Positions 34,488-42,938 of a DNA stretch of 64,000 nucleotides are shown here, piece by piece. The notes under the pieces are model-generated. The model had not been told where the DNA came from, ran no database searches, and saw only the letters and a program-made list of their open reading frames with translations. Position 1 is the first letter of the stretch. Each line of letters begins with the position of its first letter. The position numbers were made by a program, and so were the translations under genes. Origin of the DNA: an uncultured Chryseobacterium sp. (GTDB lineage: Bacteria > Bacteroidota > Bacteroidia > Flavobacteriales > Weeksellaceae); assembly GCA_913776245.1 (NCBI GenBank), contig CAJYLO010000005.1, positions 100,927 through 164,926 of the forward strand. The letters run 5' to 3'.

Positions 34488-35483
34488 ATGAAGACAGAAA
34501 AATCAAGTTCTAATATTGCCTTCCAGAAGTGGATCGCCATTGTCGGAGTCCTTCTTTTCGCTGGAAAAATAATTGCCTGGAAACTTACCAATTCCGATGC
34601 GGTATTTTCTGACGCTATGGAAAGCATCGTGAATGTCATCAGTGCATTTATGGGGCTTTATTCCCTTTATCTCGCCGCAAAACCAAGAGATGAGAACCAT
34701 CCTTACGGTCACGGAAAAGTAGAATTCGTAACCTCAGCAATTGAAGGATCACTTATCAGTATTGCCGGTGTGATGATCATTTATGAAGGAACTAATAGCT
34801 TGATTTCCGGAAAAGTTCTCAGCAAACTGGATTTAGGAATATGGATTATTGCAGCAACTGCTGTTATTAATTATGTCGTGGGTTACATTTCCATTCAGAA
34901 GGGAAAAAAAGAAAACTCGATAGTTTTGGTATCTTCAGGCAAACATTTGCAGTCTGATACCATTACAACTCTAGGCGTTGTTGTGAGTTTGATTCTCGTT
35001 TATTTCACCGGATTAGTATGGATAGACTCCGTTGTAGCTTTGATTCTGGGGGTTTATATTATCACCATCGGTTATAAGATCATCAGAAAATCACTCAGCG
35101 GAATTATGGATGAAGCGGACCCGGAAATGCTGACCAGACTCGCAGAATTTCTCAATGAAAACCGGAAGAAAGAATGGATCGATATTCATAATATGAAAAT
35201 CCAGCAATTCGGGAGCAGGCTTCACATTGATGCGCATATCACTTTGCCCTGGTATTTTGAGTTAAGAACAGCTCACGATGAGATGGAAGACGTCATAAAA
35301 TTAATTGCAAGGAATACGGACCGCTCTGTAGAATTCAATTTTCATATGGATGATTGTAAACCGACTTCCTGCGCTATTTGTCAAATCTTCGAATGCCCGG
35401 TTCGCCAGCACGCATTTACAAAAAAGATCGAATGGAACGGTGATAATATTTCGCAGCCTGATAAACACACGCTGGAAAATTAA
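34488..35483 (+). CDS. Cation diffusion facilitator transporter with Cys-rich tail
   Basis: A 331-aa CDF/ZnT-type metal-proton antiporter. The N-terminal half has six membrane helices. Metal-site residues are visible in SDAMESIVNV near 41-50, HPYGHGKVEF near 73-82, GKHLQSDTITTLG near 149-161 and WIDSVVALIL near 181-190. The cytoplasmic C-terminal domain ends with DDCKPTSCAICQIFECP near 287-303, four Cys in 15 residues, an extra metal or redox site not needed in CDF proteins. Zn, Fe, Mn and Co are possible substrates. Its stop overlaps the convergent XrtF-partner gene by 4 bp. Confidence 0.93.
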   Translation: MKTEKSSSNIAFQKWIAIVGVLLFAGKIIAWKLTNSDAVFSDAMESIVNVISAFMGLYSLYLAAKPRDENHPYGHGKVEFVTSAIEGSLISIAGVMIIYEGTNSLISGKVLSKLDLGIWIIAATAVINYVVGYISIQKGKKENSIVLVSSGKHLQSDTITTLGVVVSLILVYFTGLVWIDSVVALILGVYIITIGYKIIRKSLSGIMDEADPEMLTRLAEFLNENRKKEWIDIHNMKIQQFGSRLHIDAHITLPWYFELRTAHDEMEDVIKLIARNTDRSVEFNFHMDDCKPTSCAICQIFECPVRQHAFTKKIEWNGDNISQPDKHTLEN

Positions 35484-35905
35484 TCCTGAATCATCTTTTT
35501 TCTGTAATAAAAAATCGGGATAATGAGAATCAATGTTAATGGTTGAATGACGAACCTTCTTACATAAAACGAAAACAGATATCCAAACCGGAACTCATCA
35601 TTGATACAATACAGATAGATCGGAAAAACAATTGCAAAAACCAGCAGGATCAGCACGAAAGCCTGCTTTGTCCAATGTTTATTTTGAAAAATAAAATGAA
35701 TGATTATCAAAGAAAAAAATGTGTTCAGCCCGAACCTGAAAAGATAGCTTAAAATCAGTTTTCCCCAAACAAACTGAGGAAATGCAGCAGACTGATCCGC
35801 CGACTTAAAGTAAGTTAGAAATGGATCGTAGAAAATTTTGTCTTCTAATCCGCGGACTGCAATCAGCCCTGAAAAACCTGCTAAAACCAAAATCCACTTA
35901 AGCAT
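35480..35905 (-). CDS. Exosortase F system-associated membrane protein
   Basis: This 141-aa membrane protein has about four helices and a conserved-looking N-terminus (GLIAVRGLEDKIFYDPFLTY in part). It directly follows xrtF with an 8-bp overlap, the arrangement known for the small partner protein of XrtF in Flavobacteriia. Its task is unknown; a cofactor of the sorting enzyme is likely from the constant pairing. Confidence 0.85.
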   Translation of the reverse strand: MLKWILVLAGFSGLIAVRGLEDKIFYDPFLTYFKSADQSAAFPQFVWGKLILSYLFRFGLNTFFSLIIIHFIFQNKHWTKQAFVLILLVFAIVFPIYLYCINDEFRFGYLFSFYVRRFVIQPLTLILIIPIFYYRKKMIQD

Positions 35906-36428
35906 TTTTTTCTCTTTTCAATGCAAAAAACTGAATCCATACCAGCCAGAGAACAATAACGCCACCATAGATGATGGCCGGAAAAATATAATCGTGGCCG
36001 ATTTTTTCATACTGCGGATATTTCAGGAAAATAATATTAAGCAGCACAATTCTTAGGACATTGAGAATATGTAGCAGAAAGATGCCTCCCAGCACATAAA
36101 GAAAAGTCTTGGAGCCTTTATAAAATGCAAATATGAAAGCGGCATAAAGAATCACGACAGATATCACATTACAGCCTTCCACCATTCTTGTGGTATATTT
36201 CCCGGAAGTCTGAAAAAGAACGCTGTGCAGCTTCATACTGTCTATCAAAGTCGTCGGAAAACCTAAAAAATACTGGAAAGATGCCACCTGTTCCGCCACA
36301 CTCCTCGTGAACGGATCCACTACTTCTGCGGAATAAGAATTGAGATAAAACTGATAAAGCAATACCAGAACGATGTAAATAATCACAAATCTCAGCAGTA
36401 TCTTCAGAACCGGTAGAAAATCTTTCAT
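35898..36428 (-). CDS. xrtF: Exosortase family protein XrtF
   Basis: This 176-aa integral membrane transpeptidase-like enzyme has the exosortase triad: Cys86 in MVEGCNVIS, Arg126 in LNVLRIVLL and His145 in EKIGHDYIF, each at a helix end. Exosortases cleave C-terminal sorting tails and attach proteins to surface polymers. No substrate with a PEP-CTERM-like tail is visible in the window. It is convergent to the CDF gene through its partner and divergent from the AmgK-like gene. Confidence 0.93.
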   Translation of the reverse strand: MKDFLPVLKILLRFVIIYIVLVLLYQFYLNSYSAEVVDPFTRSVAEQVASFQYFLGFPTTLIDSMKLHSVLFQTSGKYTTRMVEGCNVISVVILYAAFIFAFYKGSKTFLYVLGGIFLLHILNVLRIVLLNIIFLKYPQYEKIGHDYIFPAIIYGGVIVLWLVWIQFFALKREKNA

Positions 36429-36472
36429 AAAGTAAAATTACAATTTTTCGTGGTTCAAATTCTATTATTAAT

Positions 36473-36480
36473 TAACTTTG
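36473..36480 (+). promoter_or_regulatory. -7 box giving a leaderless AmgK-like transcript
   Basis: TAACTTTG fits TAnnTTTG and ends 4 bp before the ATG at 36485, so the mRNA should begin at or near the start codon. Confidence 0.55.
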
Positions 36481-36484
36481 TTTT

Positions 36485-37498
36485 ATGCAGAATCATCAGG
36501 AATTTTTTGAAGAATTTATAAAGGCAAAGGCAGATTCTTTCACAGCATTGCCACAAAGCGGATCTTCAAGAATCAATTATATCGGAGAATCGGGAACACA
36601 GAAGTATGTTGTAACCTACAATGAAAATCACCGCGAGAACAATGCCTTTTTTTATTTCTCAGATTTATTTGAAAGTCTGAATCTTAATACGCCCAAAATC
36701 CTCAGAATTAATACAGATAATACTCTTTACATTCAGGAATTTCTTGGTGATAAAACTCTGTCCGAAATAATTTCCAATGAAGGGCAAAGTGAACGTGTAA
36801 AAAAACTGGTGAAGAAAAGTCTTGAAAAATTATTTCAGTTGCAGATGAAAACTTTGGGGAAAACAGACTTCAGCAACAGCTTCGAATATGAAAAGTATGA
36901 TGATCTGCCCATCACACACGATCTCTATTATTTTAAAAACTTCCTGGTGGATGTGCTGGAAATCGGGTATCACAAATCAACTTTGCTAAAGGAGTTCCAA
37001 CTGATTTCAGAAAAAATCCGGAACCTGAAGCCGAAAACATTGATGATCCGGGATTTCCAGTCCAGGAATATCCTGGTCAATGACAATGATGAGGTTTTCT
37101 TTATTGATTACCAATCTGCGATGGAAGGCCCGGCAACGTATGATGTGATTTCTTTTCTTTTTCAGGCAAAAGCCAACTTTACAAAAGAATTCAGAGCGGA
37201 AATGCTGGATTATTATCTCTCCTTCTGGAATGATGATGATAAAAAAATACTGGCGGAATCTTTCGAATGGATGAAACTGATGCGTTTTCTTCAGGTTTTG
37301 GGCGCTTACGGCTTCCGAGGTCTGATCCAGCGTAAAAAACATTTTATGGCCAGTTTACTGCAAGGTATTGACAATGCTTATGAACTGACGCAAAGCTGGA
37401 ACGAGATTTCTCTTCAATTCCCGGAATTATATTTTCTGATTCTGAAACTGAAAAGTCAAGATATTCGTTTGAAAATCGAATCAATGATTATTGATTAG
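36485..37498 (+). CDS. AmgK-like sugar kinase (aminoglycoside phosphotransferase fold)
   Basis: This 337-aa cytosolic protein has the APH/choline kinase fold. The catalytic loop reads IRDFQSRN near 187-194, with Arg-Asp and the metal-binding Asn, and is followed by FIDYQSAMEGPATYDVISFL near 203-222. The pattern RDxxSRN then ID(F/Y)Q.A..GP..YD.(V/I)S is that of AmgK, which phosphorylates MurNAc and GlcNAc at the anomeric position in cell-wall recycling. Its usual partner MurU nucleotidyltransferase is not adjacent. A resistance APH is unlikely from these motifs. Sugar specificity is inferred. Confidence 0.82.
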   Translation: MQNHQEFFEEFIKAKADSFTALPQSGSSRINYIGESGTQKYVVTYNENHRENNAFFYFSDLFESLNLNTPKILRINTDNTLYIQEFLGDKTLSEIISNEGQSERVKKLVKKSLEKLFQLQMKTLGKTDFSNSFEYEKYDDLPITHDLYYFKNFLVDVLEIGYHKSTLLKEFQLISEKIRNLKPKTLMIRDFQSRNILVNDNDEVFFIDYQSAMEGPATYDVISFLFQAKANFTKEFRAEMLDYYLSFWNDDDKKILAESFEWMKLMRFLQVLGAYGFRGLIQRKKHFMASLLQGIDNAYELTQSWNEISLQFPELYFLILKLKSQDIRLKIESMIID

Positions 37499-37519
37499 CA
37501 TTTTCCATTCGTGAAGTTC

Positions 37520-37642
37520 CGTAGGAGCGACACTTTCTACTCCCAGTTTGGCAATAGCCCCGATTGCAGCGGTTACCCCGCAACTGGCATTGGGAAAGCA
37601 TTGGCGTGAGGAGTATGAGCGGAAAGCGGGATTAAGCTCCTG
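37520..37642 (+). ncRNA. Structured intergenic element resembling the Flavo-1 RNA family
   Basis: The ends GGAGC (37524-37528) and GCTCC (37636-37640) pair. Inside are GCCCCGATTGCAGCGG and GAGCGGAAAGCGGGATTAAG, the type of words seen at many flavobacterial gene ends. A related element lies at 57319-57406 (GCAGCCCGGCCTGAGTGGAA in part, ending GCTGCCC). GC content is far above that of the surrounding spacer, as for a folded RNA. The match to Flavo-1 is from memory and needs a covariance-model check; orientation is assumed. Confidence 0.45.
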
Positions 37643-37650
37643 ATTAAAAA

Positions 37651-37682
37651 AATAAAAAACCTCAGAATTGCTTCTGAGGTTT
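37651..37682 (-). terminator. Terminator of the NlpC/P60 gene
   Basis: AAACCTCAG and CTGAGGTTT form a 9-bp stem with an 8-base loop; on the minus strand a T-rich run follows. Confidence 0.85.
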
Positions 37683-37704
37683 CTTCTGAATATTTTCAGT
37701 CTCT

Positions 37705-38364
37705 CTAATTATTTAAAACACTTAATGTATTTTCTTTGATGATTCGTTTCGCGAACTTGAATTTCGGTCCCCAATAATTATCGTCCAGTGAGGACACCAT
37801 CACACCTTTGGATGTTGCAGCGTGTATGAACTTGACCTGTCCGTCTGCGGTCACTTCTTCCACAATTCCTACGTGCGATATTCTACTGCCTCTGTGTGAG
37901 AAAAACACCAGATCACCTTTCTGAAGTTCTGTTTTGTCTACAGAATCGCCTTCCTGGGATTGCTCTGCTGCCACTCTGGGAAGATTCATCCCTGCAGCCG
38001 CACCAAAAACTGATAATACAAATGCTGAACAATCTATTCCGCTTCTGGAAGTTCCTCCGTATCTGTATGGTGTACCAAGATAACTTTCAGCTTCGGATAA
38101 GATATTGTCTATTGTATTACTATGCTTGATGGCATTTTCTATGGCGGATCTTTTGATGTCTGCACTGGTGTTGGAAATAGCGGCCAAAACCTTTTGAGTT
38201 TTACTTGGCGTATTATTGTTAACAACCGGCTGAATATTTAACGATGCAAATTTGGCATCAGTTTTGTATGTTTGATTGTTAGAAACCACATAGTTAGAAA
38301 CGCAAGATTGCAGCGAGAAAAACGTGGTCACAAATAAGATATAAACTAGAACTCTTTTCTTCAT
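37705..38364 (-). CDS. NlpC/P60 (C40) peptidoglycan hydrolase, lipoprotein
   Basis: The 219-aa protein has an SP-II signal with the lipobox Cys at 21 (SLQSC), a linker of about 65 residues and a C-terminal NlpC/P60 domain. The catalytic Cys is in SGIDCSAF (Cys112), the His in SRISHVGIVEEV near 164, and the third residue in KFIHAAT near 181. Such enzymes cut the D-Glu-DAP bond of stem peptides, which fits the DAP-type wall predicted from MurE. A -7 box at 38417-38424 lies 52 bp upstream and a strong terminator follows, so the gene is a single unit. Confidence 0.93.
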   Translation of the reverse strand: MKKRVLVYILFVTTFFSLQSCVSNYVVSNNQTYKTDAKFASLNIQPVVNNNTPSKTQKVLAAISNTSADIKRSAIENAIKHSNTIDNILSEAESYLGTPYRYGGTSRSGIDCSAFVLSVFGAAAGMNLPRVAAEQSQEGDSVDKTELQKGDLVFFSHRGSRISHVGIVEEVTADGQVKFIHAATSKGVMVSSLDDNYWGPKFKFAKRIIKENTLSVLNN

Positions 38365-38416
38365 ATATATTTAATTATTTGTGTTAAACTTGAGTTGGTT
38401 TTTTGTGATTGCATAG

Positions 38417-38424
38417 CAAAAATA
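38417..38424 (-). promoter_or_regulatory. -7 box upstream of the NlpC/P60 gene
   Basis: TATTTTTG on the minus strand fits TAnnTTTG, 52 bp before the start codon. Confidence 0.4.
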
Positions 38425-38516
38425 GCCAATACTCATCAAAGGGCATTTGAAATCAATTTCAGTGAACTTTAGTTTAACATAATTTAACAGTCTTTTTAAG
38501 AATGTTAAAGAAAAAC

Positions 38517-38555
38517 AAACCGCAAAGCCTTTATTTAGACTTTGCGGTTTTATTT
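38517..38555 (-). terminator. Terminator of glnA
   Basis: AAACCGCAAAG (38517-38527) and CTTTGCGGTTT (38540-38550) form an 11-bp stem with T-rich flanks on both strands. Confidence 0.85.
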
Positions 38556-38595
38556 TTAGTTAAGATTTTTTAACGTTTTTGTAGATATTTATCTA

Positions 38596-40794
38596 CTACC
38601 TCGTAAATAGTAGTTCTCTGTACTTGGTCATCGGCCATAGTTCATCATCCACCATCATTTCCAATGCATCGGAAGCTTCCCTCACAACTTGGAAAAACGG
38701 AATCACTTTATTACAGTACTCTTCGGCCTGTTTTTGGCTTCCGGATGTGTTTTTTGCTTTTTCTTTTGCAGCAAGAAGATCATCAACGCCTAATTTGATT
38801 TTAGATACATTTTCAGAGATCTGAGAAATAAGGCTCAGCTGTTCTTTTGCAAGAGTTTTAAACTCTTTATCCCCGAAGATTTCTTTTAGACCTTTTACGT
38901 TTTCAATCAGTCTGTTCTGATAATTCAATGCCGCAGGAATAATGTGGTTTCTTGCAATATCCGCTAAAACTCTGGCTTCAATATCAATAACTGTAGAATA
39001 TTTTTCCAGCTTGATTTCATTTCTTGCCTCAAATTCCCGGTGAGAATAGATTCCAAGTTCTTCATAAAGATCAACGAATTTCTTGTTCAATTCCTGCTTG
39101 AGCGCTTCCGGTGTTGTTTTCAGATTGTTAAGTCCTCTTTTCTTCGCTTCTTTTGCCCAGTCATCAGAATAACCGTCGCCTTCGAACATAATATTCTTAG
39201 ATTGTTTGATGTATTCTCTCAAAACATTAAAAATAGCTTCATCTTTTTTAAGCCCTTTTTCAATTAAAGCTTCTACTTCCGCTTTGAATGTTTTAAGCTG
39301 TTTAGCTACGATAACATTCATTACCGTCATTGGCTCCGCACAGTTTGCAGAAGAACCAACGGCTCTGATCTCAAATTTATTTCCTGTGAAGGCAAAGGGA
39401 GATGTTCTGTTTCTATCCGTATTATCCAAAAGGATTTCAGGTATCTTTCCTACAACATTAAGCTTAAGCTCTGTTTTTTCTTCAGGAGACAATTTTCCGT
39501 CGGTTACTTTTTCCAGCTCTTCCAAAACGCCGAACAACTGACTTCCTATGAATGCTGAAATAATAGCCGGCGGCGCTTCATTAGCACCCAGCCTGTGATC
39601 ATTACTTGCTGAAGCGATAGACGCTCTCAAGAGATCTGCATAATCATGAACCGCTTTCAAAGTATTAACAAAGAAAGTCAGGAACTGAAGGTTTTTCTTA
39701 GGATTTTTTCCTGGACTCAAAAGGTTTTCGCCTGTATCGGTTCCAAGCGACCAGTTGTTATGTTTTCCACTTCCGTTTACTCCGGCAAATGGTTTTTCGT
39801 GAAATAAGATATGGAAATGATGCTTATGTGCCACTCTCGCCATTACATCCATCAATAATGAGTTGTGATCTACAGCAACATTCGCTTCCTCAAACATCGG
39901 CGCCAGCTCAAACTGATTTGGGGCAACCTCATTATGACGTGTTGTAACAGGGATTCCCAGCTTCATACATTCAATTTCCAATTCCTTCATAAAATTCATT
40001 ACTCTTGTAGGAATCGAGCCAAAATAATGGTCATCCAACTGCTGCCCTTTAGCCGGCGAATGGCCTAGCAATGTTTTCCCCGTCAGCACCAGATCCGGTC
40101 TTGACTGATAAAGTGCTGTATCTACAAGAAAATACTCCTGCTCCCAACCCAAAGTCGGAGAAACTTTTGATACATTTTTATCGAAATAAGATTTCATAAC
40201 GTCTGTCGCTGCTTCATCCACAGCATTCAACGCTCTTAATAATGGTGTCTTGTAGTCTAAAGTCTCACCAGTGTAAGAAATAAAGATTGAAGGAATACAA
40301 AGTGTGGTTCCCATAATAAACGCAGGTGATGTAGGATCCCAAGCGGTATAGCCTCTCGCTTCGAAAGTATTTCTGATACCACCATTCGGGAAAGAAGAAG
40401 CGTCCGGTTCCTGCTGGATCAACATTCCGCCGCTGAATCTTTCAATGGCTCTTCCACCTTCTATAGGTGTGAAGAAAGAATCGTGCTTCTCGGCAGTTGC
40501 ACCTGTAAGAGGCTGGAACCAATGCGTGTAGTGTGTAACACCCTTTGACATTGCCCAGTCTTTCATCGCTACCGCTACCTGATCTGCAATGTGTCTCTGG
40601 ATTTTGCTGCCTTTTTTAATGGCATCGATAATAGAATTGAATGCTTCCTTGGTAAGGTATTCTCTCATGGTTTCTTCTGAGAATACATTCTGGCAGAACA
40701 ATTCGGACAGTTTTGCAGGAACATCCACGAAATTATCTTGTCTGTAATTTCTGAAAGGAAGTTCAGCGAGTGCTTTAAATCTTAATGTTGACAT
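38596..40794 (-). CDS. glnA: Glutamine synthetase type III
   Basis: I place the start at 40794 (MSTLRFKALAELPFRNYRQ); an upstream ATG at 40842 would lie before the -7 box. The 732-aa enzyme is of the large GSIII (GlnN) type that makes Gln from Glu and ammonia. Features: FSGGMLIQQEPDASSFPNGG in part near 118-137, GWEQEYFLVD near 203-212, NGSGKHNNWSLGTDTGENLL near 339-358 (nucleotide and glutamate site) and the NRTSPFAFTGNKFE segment near 455-468. It is alone between two terminators or promoters. GSIII is common in Bacteroidota. Confidence 0.96.
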   Translation of the reverse strand: MSTLRFKALAELPFRNYRQDNFVDVPAKLSELFCQNVFSEETMREYLTKEAFNSIIDAIKKGSKIQRHIADQVAVAMKDWAMSKGVTHYTHWFQPLTGATAEKHDSFFTPIEGGRAIERFSGGMLIQQEPDASSFPNGGIRNTFEARGYTAWDPTSPAFIMGTTLCIPSIFISYTGETLDYKTPLLRALNAVDEAATDVMKSYFDKNVSKVSPTLGWEQEYFLVDTALYQSRPDLVLTGKTLLGHSPAKGQQLDDHYFGSIPTRVMNFMKELEIECMKLGIPVTTRHNEVAPNQFELAPMFEEANVAVDHNSLLMDVMARVAHKHHFHILFHEKPFAGVNGSGKHNNWSLGTDTGENLLSPGKNPKKNLQFLTFFVNTLKAVHDYADLLRASIASASNDHRLGANEAPPAIISAFIGSQLFGVLEELEKVTDGKLSPEEKTELKLNVVGKIPEILLDNTDRNRTSPFAFTGNKFEIRAVGSSANCAEPMTVMNVIVAKQLKTFKAEVEALIEKGLKKDEAIFNVLREYIKQSKNIMFEGDGYSDDWAKEAKKRGLNNLKTTPEALKQELNKKFVDLYEELGIYSHREFEARNEIKLEKYSTVIDIEARVLADIARNHIIPAALNYQNRLIENVKGLKEIFGDKEFKTLAKEQLSLISQISENVSKIKLGVDDLLAAKEKAKNTSGSQKQAEEYCNKVIPFFQVVREASDALEMMVDDELWPMTKYRELLFTR

Positions 40795-41146
40795 AATGTT
40801 CAATATTTTAAACGGGGCAAATTTACAAAAAATACCATTCAAAAATAAAATACCCCTTATTTTTTGATATAATTTAATTAAATTTTATGTTTTATTCTAA
40901 AACACCCTATTATTTAACTATACTGTCCTATTTTAAGCAGGAAAACACATTACGTAATCATAAATAAAATGTAAATAGGAATTAATTCAAAGAATGTGCA
41001 GGGAAAGTTTAACTTTAAATTTTATTTAATAAATCTATAAAAAAAGAATAATCAATACAAATAATTGAAAAACAGCACGTTGAGAATATAATTTGCATTT
41101 AAAATAAATTTCATACCTTTGCAGACTTTTACAAAAATTTTAATAT
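40795..41146. promoter_or_regulatory. 352-bp divergent promoter region between glnA and the DUF6909-type gene
   Basis: This gene-free spacer is very AT-rich. It holds the glnA -7 box (TAAATTTG on the minus strand, 40818-40825, 23 bp before glnA) and the rightward promoter at 41092-41121. A palindrome ATTACGTAAT lies at about 40949-40958 and might be an operator. I see no open frame or structured RNA in the remaining part. Confidence 0.5.
41092..41121 (+). promoter_or_regulatory. Canonical Bacteroidota promoter of the DUF6909-type gene
   Basis: TTTG at 41092-41095 is followed after 18 bp by TACCTTTG at 41114-41121, the standard -33/-7 arrangement. The ATG is 25 bp further. Confidence 0.7.
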
Positions 41147-42814
41147 ATGGCAAATTCAAGAGCAAGAGAAACCACAGAAGCTATCGAAAGATTATATGTC
41201 TCTATGAGACACCTATTCTATAGAGGATTTTTCAAACCGTCTGGAGTGTCCGGCGAATCATTAAGAAAACTCTTAATGGTCATCAACCCGGAAATCTATG
41301 GCAGTATGAGCATCCCGAATAAAATAGAGCTGGACGGTTTACTTTATGTTCTTGACCGTCTTCCCGAAGGGATTGAAGAGTGTTCTTTCATCCACCTGAC
41401 TTCTGACGAAGGTTTTGATAAAGGGAGCTTTGAACCGATTGTTCCTAAGAAAAGACGTAGAAACTGCTACAGAATTGATGAACATCAGATGAACATCGAA
41501 GTTCTCCTTGGTCGTTCAGAAATCTATGATATCCTGACTCACCTGACATTTCTTTACCTGGAAGCAGACAAAATCAGAAATATCGGTTTCGATTTGGACA
41601 ATGAAGGCCGCGCCAAGAGAACCTGGAAAATCATTGAAGAAGTTGCCAAAGGTGAAAAAAAATACAGCCGGAAAGAAAAAGAAGTAGCATTGATTCATCT
41701 TTCATCTTTTCTCGGAAGAACTTTTGATGAAACGCTAAATGCTTACAACAATTTCGGGGACGATAAAAACCCGGACAGGCTTTTCAAAATCATTTACTGG
41801 CTTGGACAAGTGAGCCTGGATGACTGGAAAGAGAACAGAGAAAGAGAAATCTATTTCTCGGCAATTCTGCAGGAAAGAGTTGGCCATCACCTTTTCGGGG
41901 AAAGATGGGCGAACAAAATCAAGAAAGTTCTTGTAGAAAATGACCTTCATATGCGTCCGCTTCACATCATCAGCGCCAATATGCACTCGGTGAAAAATAT
42001 GATTTTTGCCAATGATGCATTAAACAAAAAAGGGACAAAAGAAGTTGACTATAAATTATTCGCAGACATCAGCAATAAAAAGGATCTTCAGACCAAGGTT
42101 CTTGAATATGCTGAGAAACAGGGAATGATTTATATCGATGACAACAGCGGCAGTAATATTGATGTTCAGATCATTGACCTTGCCAAAACTGAACTTAAAA
42201 ACACGGCTTTCGCCAATCAGAAATTCAAAGGAGATGATGTTATTCTCGTTTTCGACTATGCTTTCGGCGAACAGGCTTTTGAGGTTATGGACGAATTACT
42301 AAGGCCATACGAAGTGAATGGCGAAGTCTATATGATGAAAGTAAAATCGGTTTCCATTATGGGTAAGGCGGGAATCCTGACCGGAGGAAAAGGCGACATT
42401 ATGATCCCAACATCCCACATTTTTGAAGGAACTGCCGATAATTACGTTTTCGAAAACGCTCTGAAAGCCACTGACTTTGTGGATGACGAAGTTAAATCTT
42501 TTGAAGGTCCGATGATTACCGTTTTAGGAACATCGCTTCAGAATAAAGATATCCTTTCCTATTTTATGACCACTTCCTGGAAAGCGATTGGGCTGGAAAT
42601 GGAAGGCGCGCATTATCAAAAAGCGATTCAGGTGGCTAGCAAAATCCGTCATCATATCTCTCCGGATTTATTCGTAATGTATGCCTATTACGCTTCGGAT
42701 AATCCATTGGAAACGGGAAGCACACTGTCTTCCGGCGGACTTGGATTGACCGGTGTGAAGCCTACTTATATGATTACCCATAAAATCATCGAGAAAATTC
42801 TTGAGAAGAAATAA
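41147..42814 (+). CDS. DUF6909-type protein with nucleoside-phosphorylase-like C-terminal domain
   Basis: A cytosolic 555-aa protein of a family that I recall only from Bacteroidota and without known function. The first 330 residues are helical and charged, with no motif that I can name. From about 360 on, the sequence resembles PNP/UDP phosphorylase and MTA/SAH nucleosidase folds: AGILTGGKGDIMIPTSHIFEG in two parts near 406-426, PMITVLGTSLQ near 455-465 and GLEMEGAHYQKAI near 480-492, which matches the EMEGA segment that binds ribose. It has a canonical promoter and a terminator, so it is monocistronic. Catalysis on a nucleoside or a nucleotide-sensing role is inference. Confidence 0.8.
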   Translation: MANSRARETTEAIERLYVSMRHLFYRGFFKPSGVSGESLRKLLMVINPEIYGSMSIPNKIELDGLLYVLDRLPEGIEECSFIHLTSDEGFDKGSFEPIVPKKRRRNCYRIDEHQMNIEVLLGRSEIYDILTHLTFLYLEADKIRNIGFDLDNEGRAKRTWKIIEEVAKGEKKYSRKEKEVALIHLSSFLGRTFDETLNAYNNFGDDKNPDRLFKIIYWLGQVSLDDWKENREREIYFSAILQERVGHHLFGERWANKIKKVLVENDLHMRPLHIISANMHSVKNMIFANDALNKKGTKEVDYKLFADISNKKDLQTKVLEYAEKQGMIYIDDNSGSNIDVQIIDLAKTELKNTAFANQKFKGDDVILVFDYAFGEQAFEVMDELLRPYEVNGEVYMMKVKSVSIMGKAGILTGGKGDIMIPTSHIFEGTADNYVFENALKATDFVDDEVKSFEGPMITVLGTSLQNKDILSYFMTTSWKAIGLEMEGAHYQKAIQVASKIRHHISPDLFVMYAYYASDNPLETGSTLSSGGLGLTGVKPTYMITHKIIEKILEKK

Positions 42815-42824
42815 TTCAATACTT

Positions 42825-42858
42825 AAAACCAGCCCGGAAAATTCAGGCTGGTTTTTTT
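42825..42858 (+). terminator. Terminator of the DUF6909-type gene
   Basis: AAACCAGCC and GGCTGGTTT form a 9-bp stem with a run of seven T. Confidence 0.9.
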
Positions 42859-42914
42859 GGGTTAAAAAAAGTTAATTTATTTTGCAGCGGAAAAAACATT
42901 AACCTGTAAAAGAT

Positions 42915-42922
42915 TATCTTTG
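42915..42922 (+). promoter_or_regulatory. -7 box of the GT2/DUF4296/tgt operon
   Basis: TATCTTTG fits TAnnTTTG, 16 bp before the glycosyltransferase start. Confidence 0.5.
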
Positions 42923-42938
42923 CGAATTATTTTACTGG

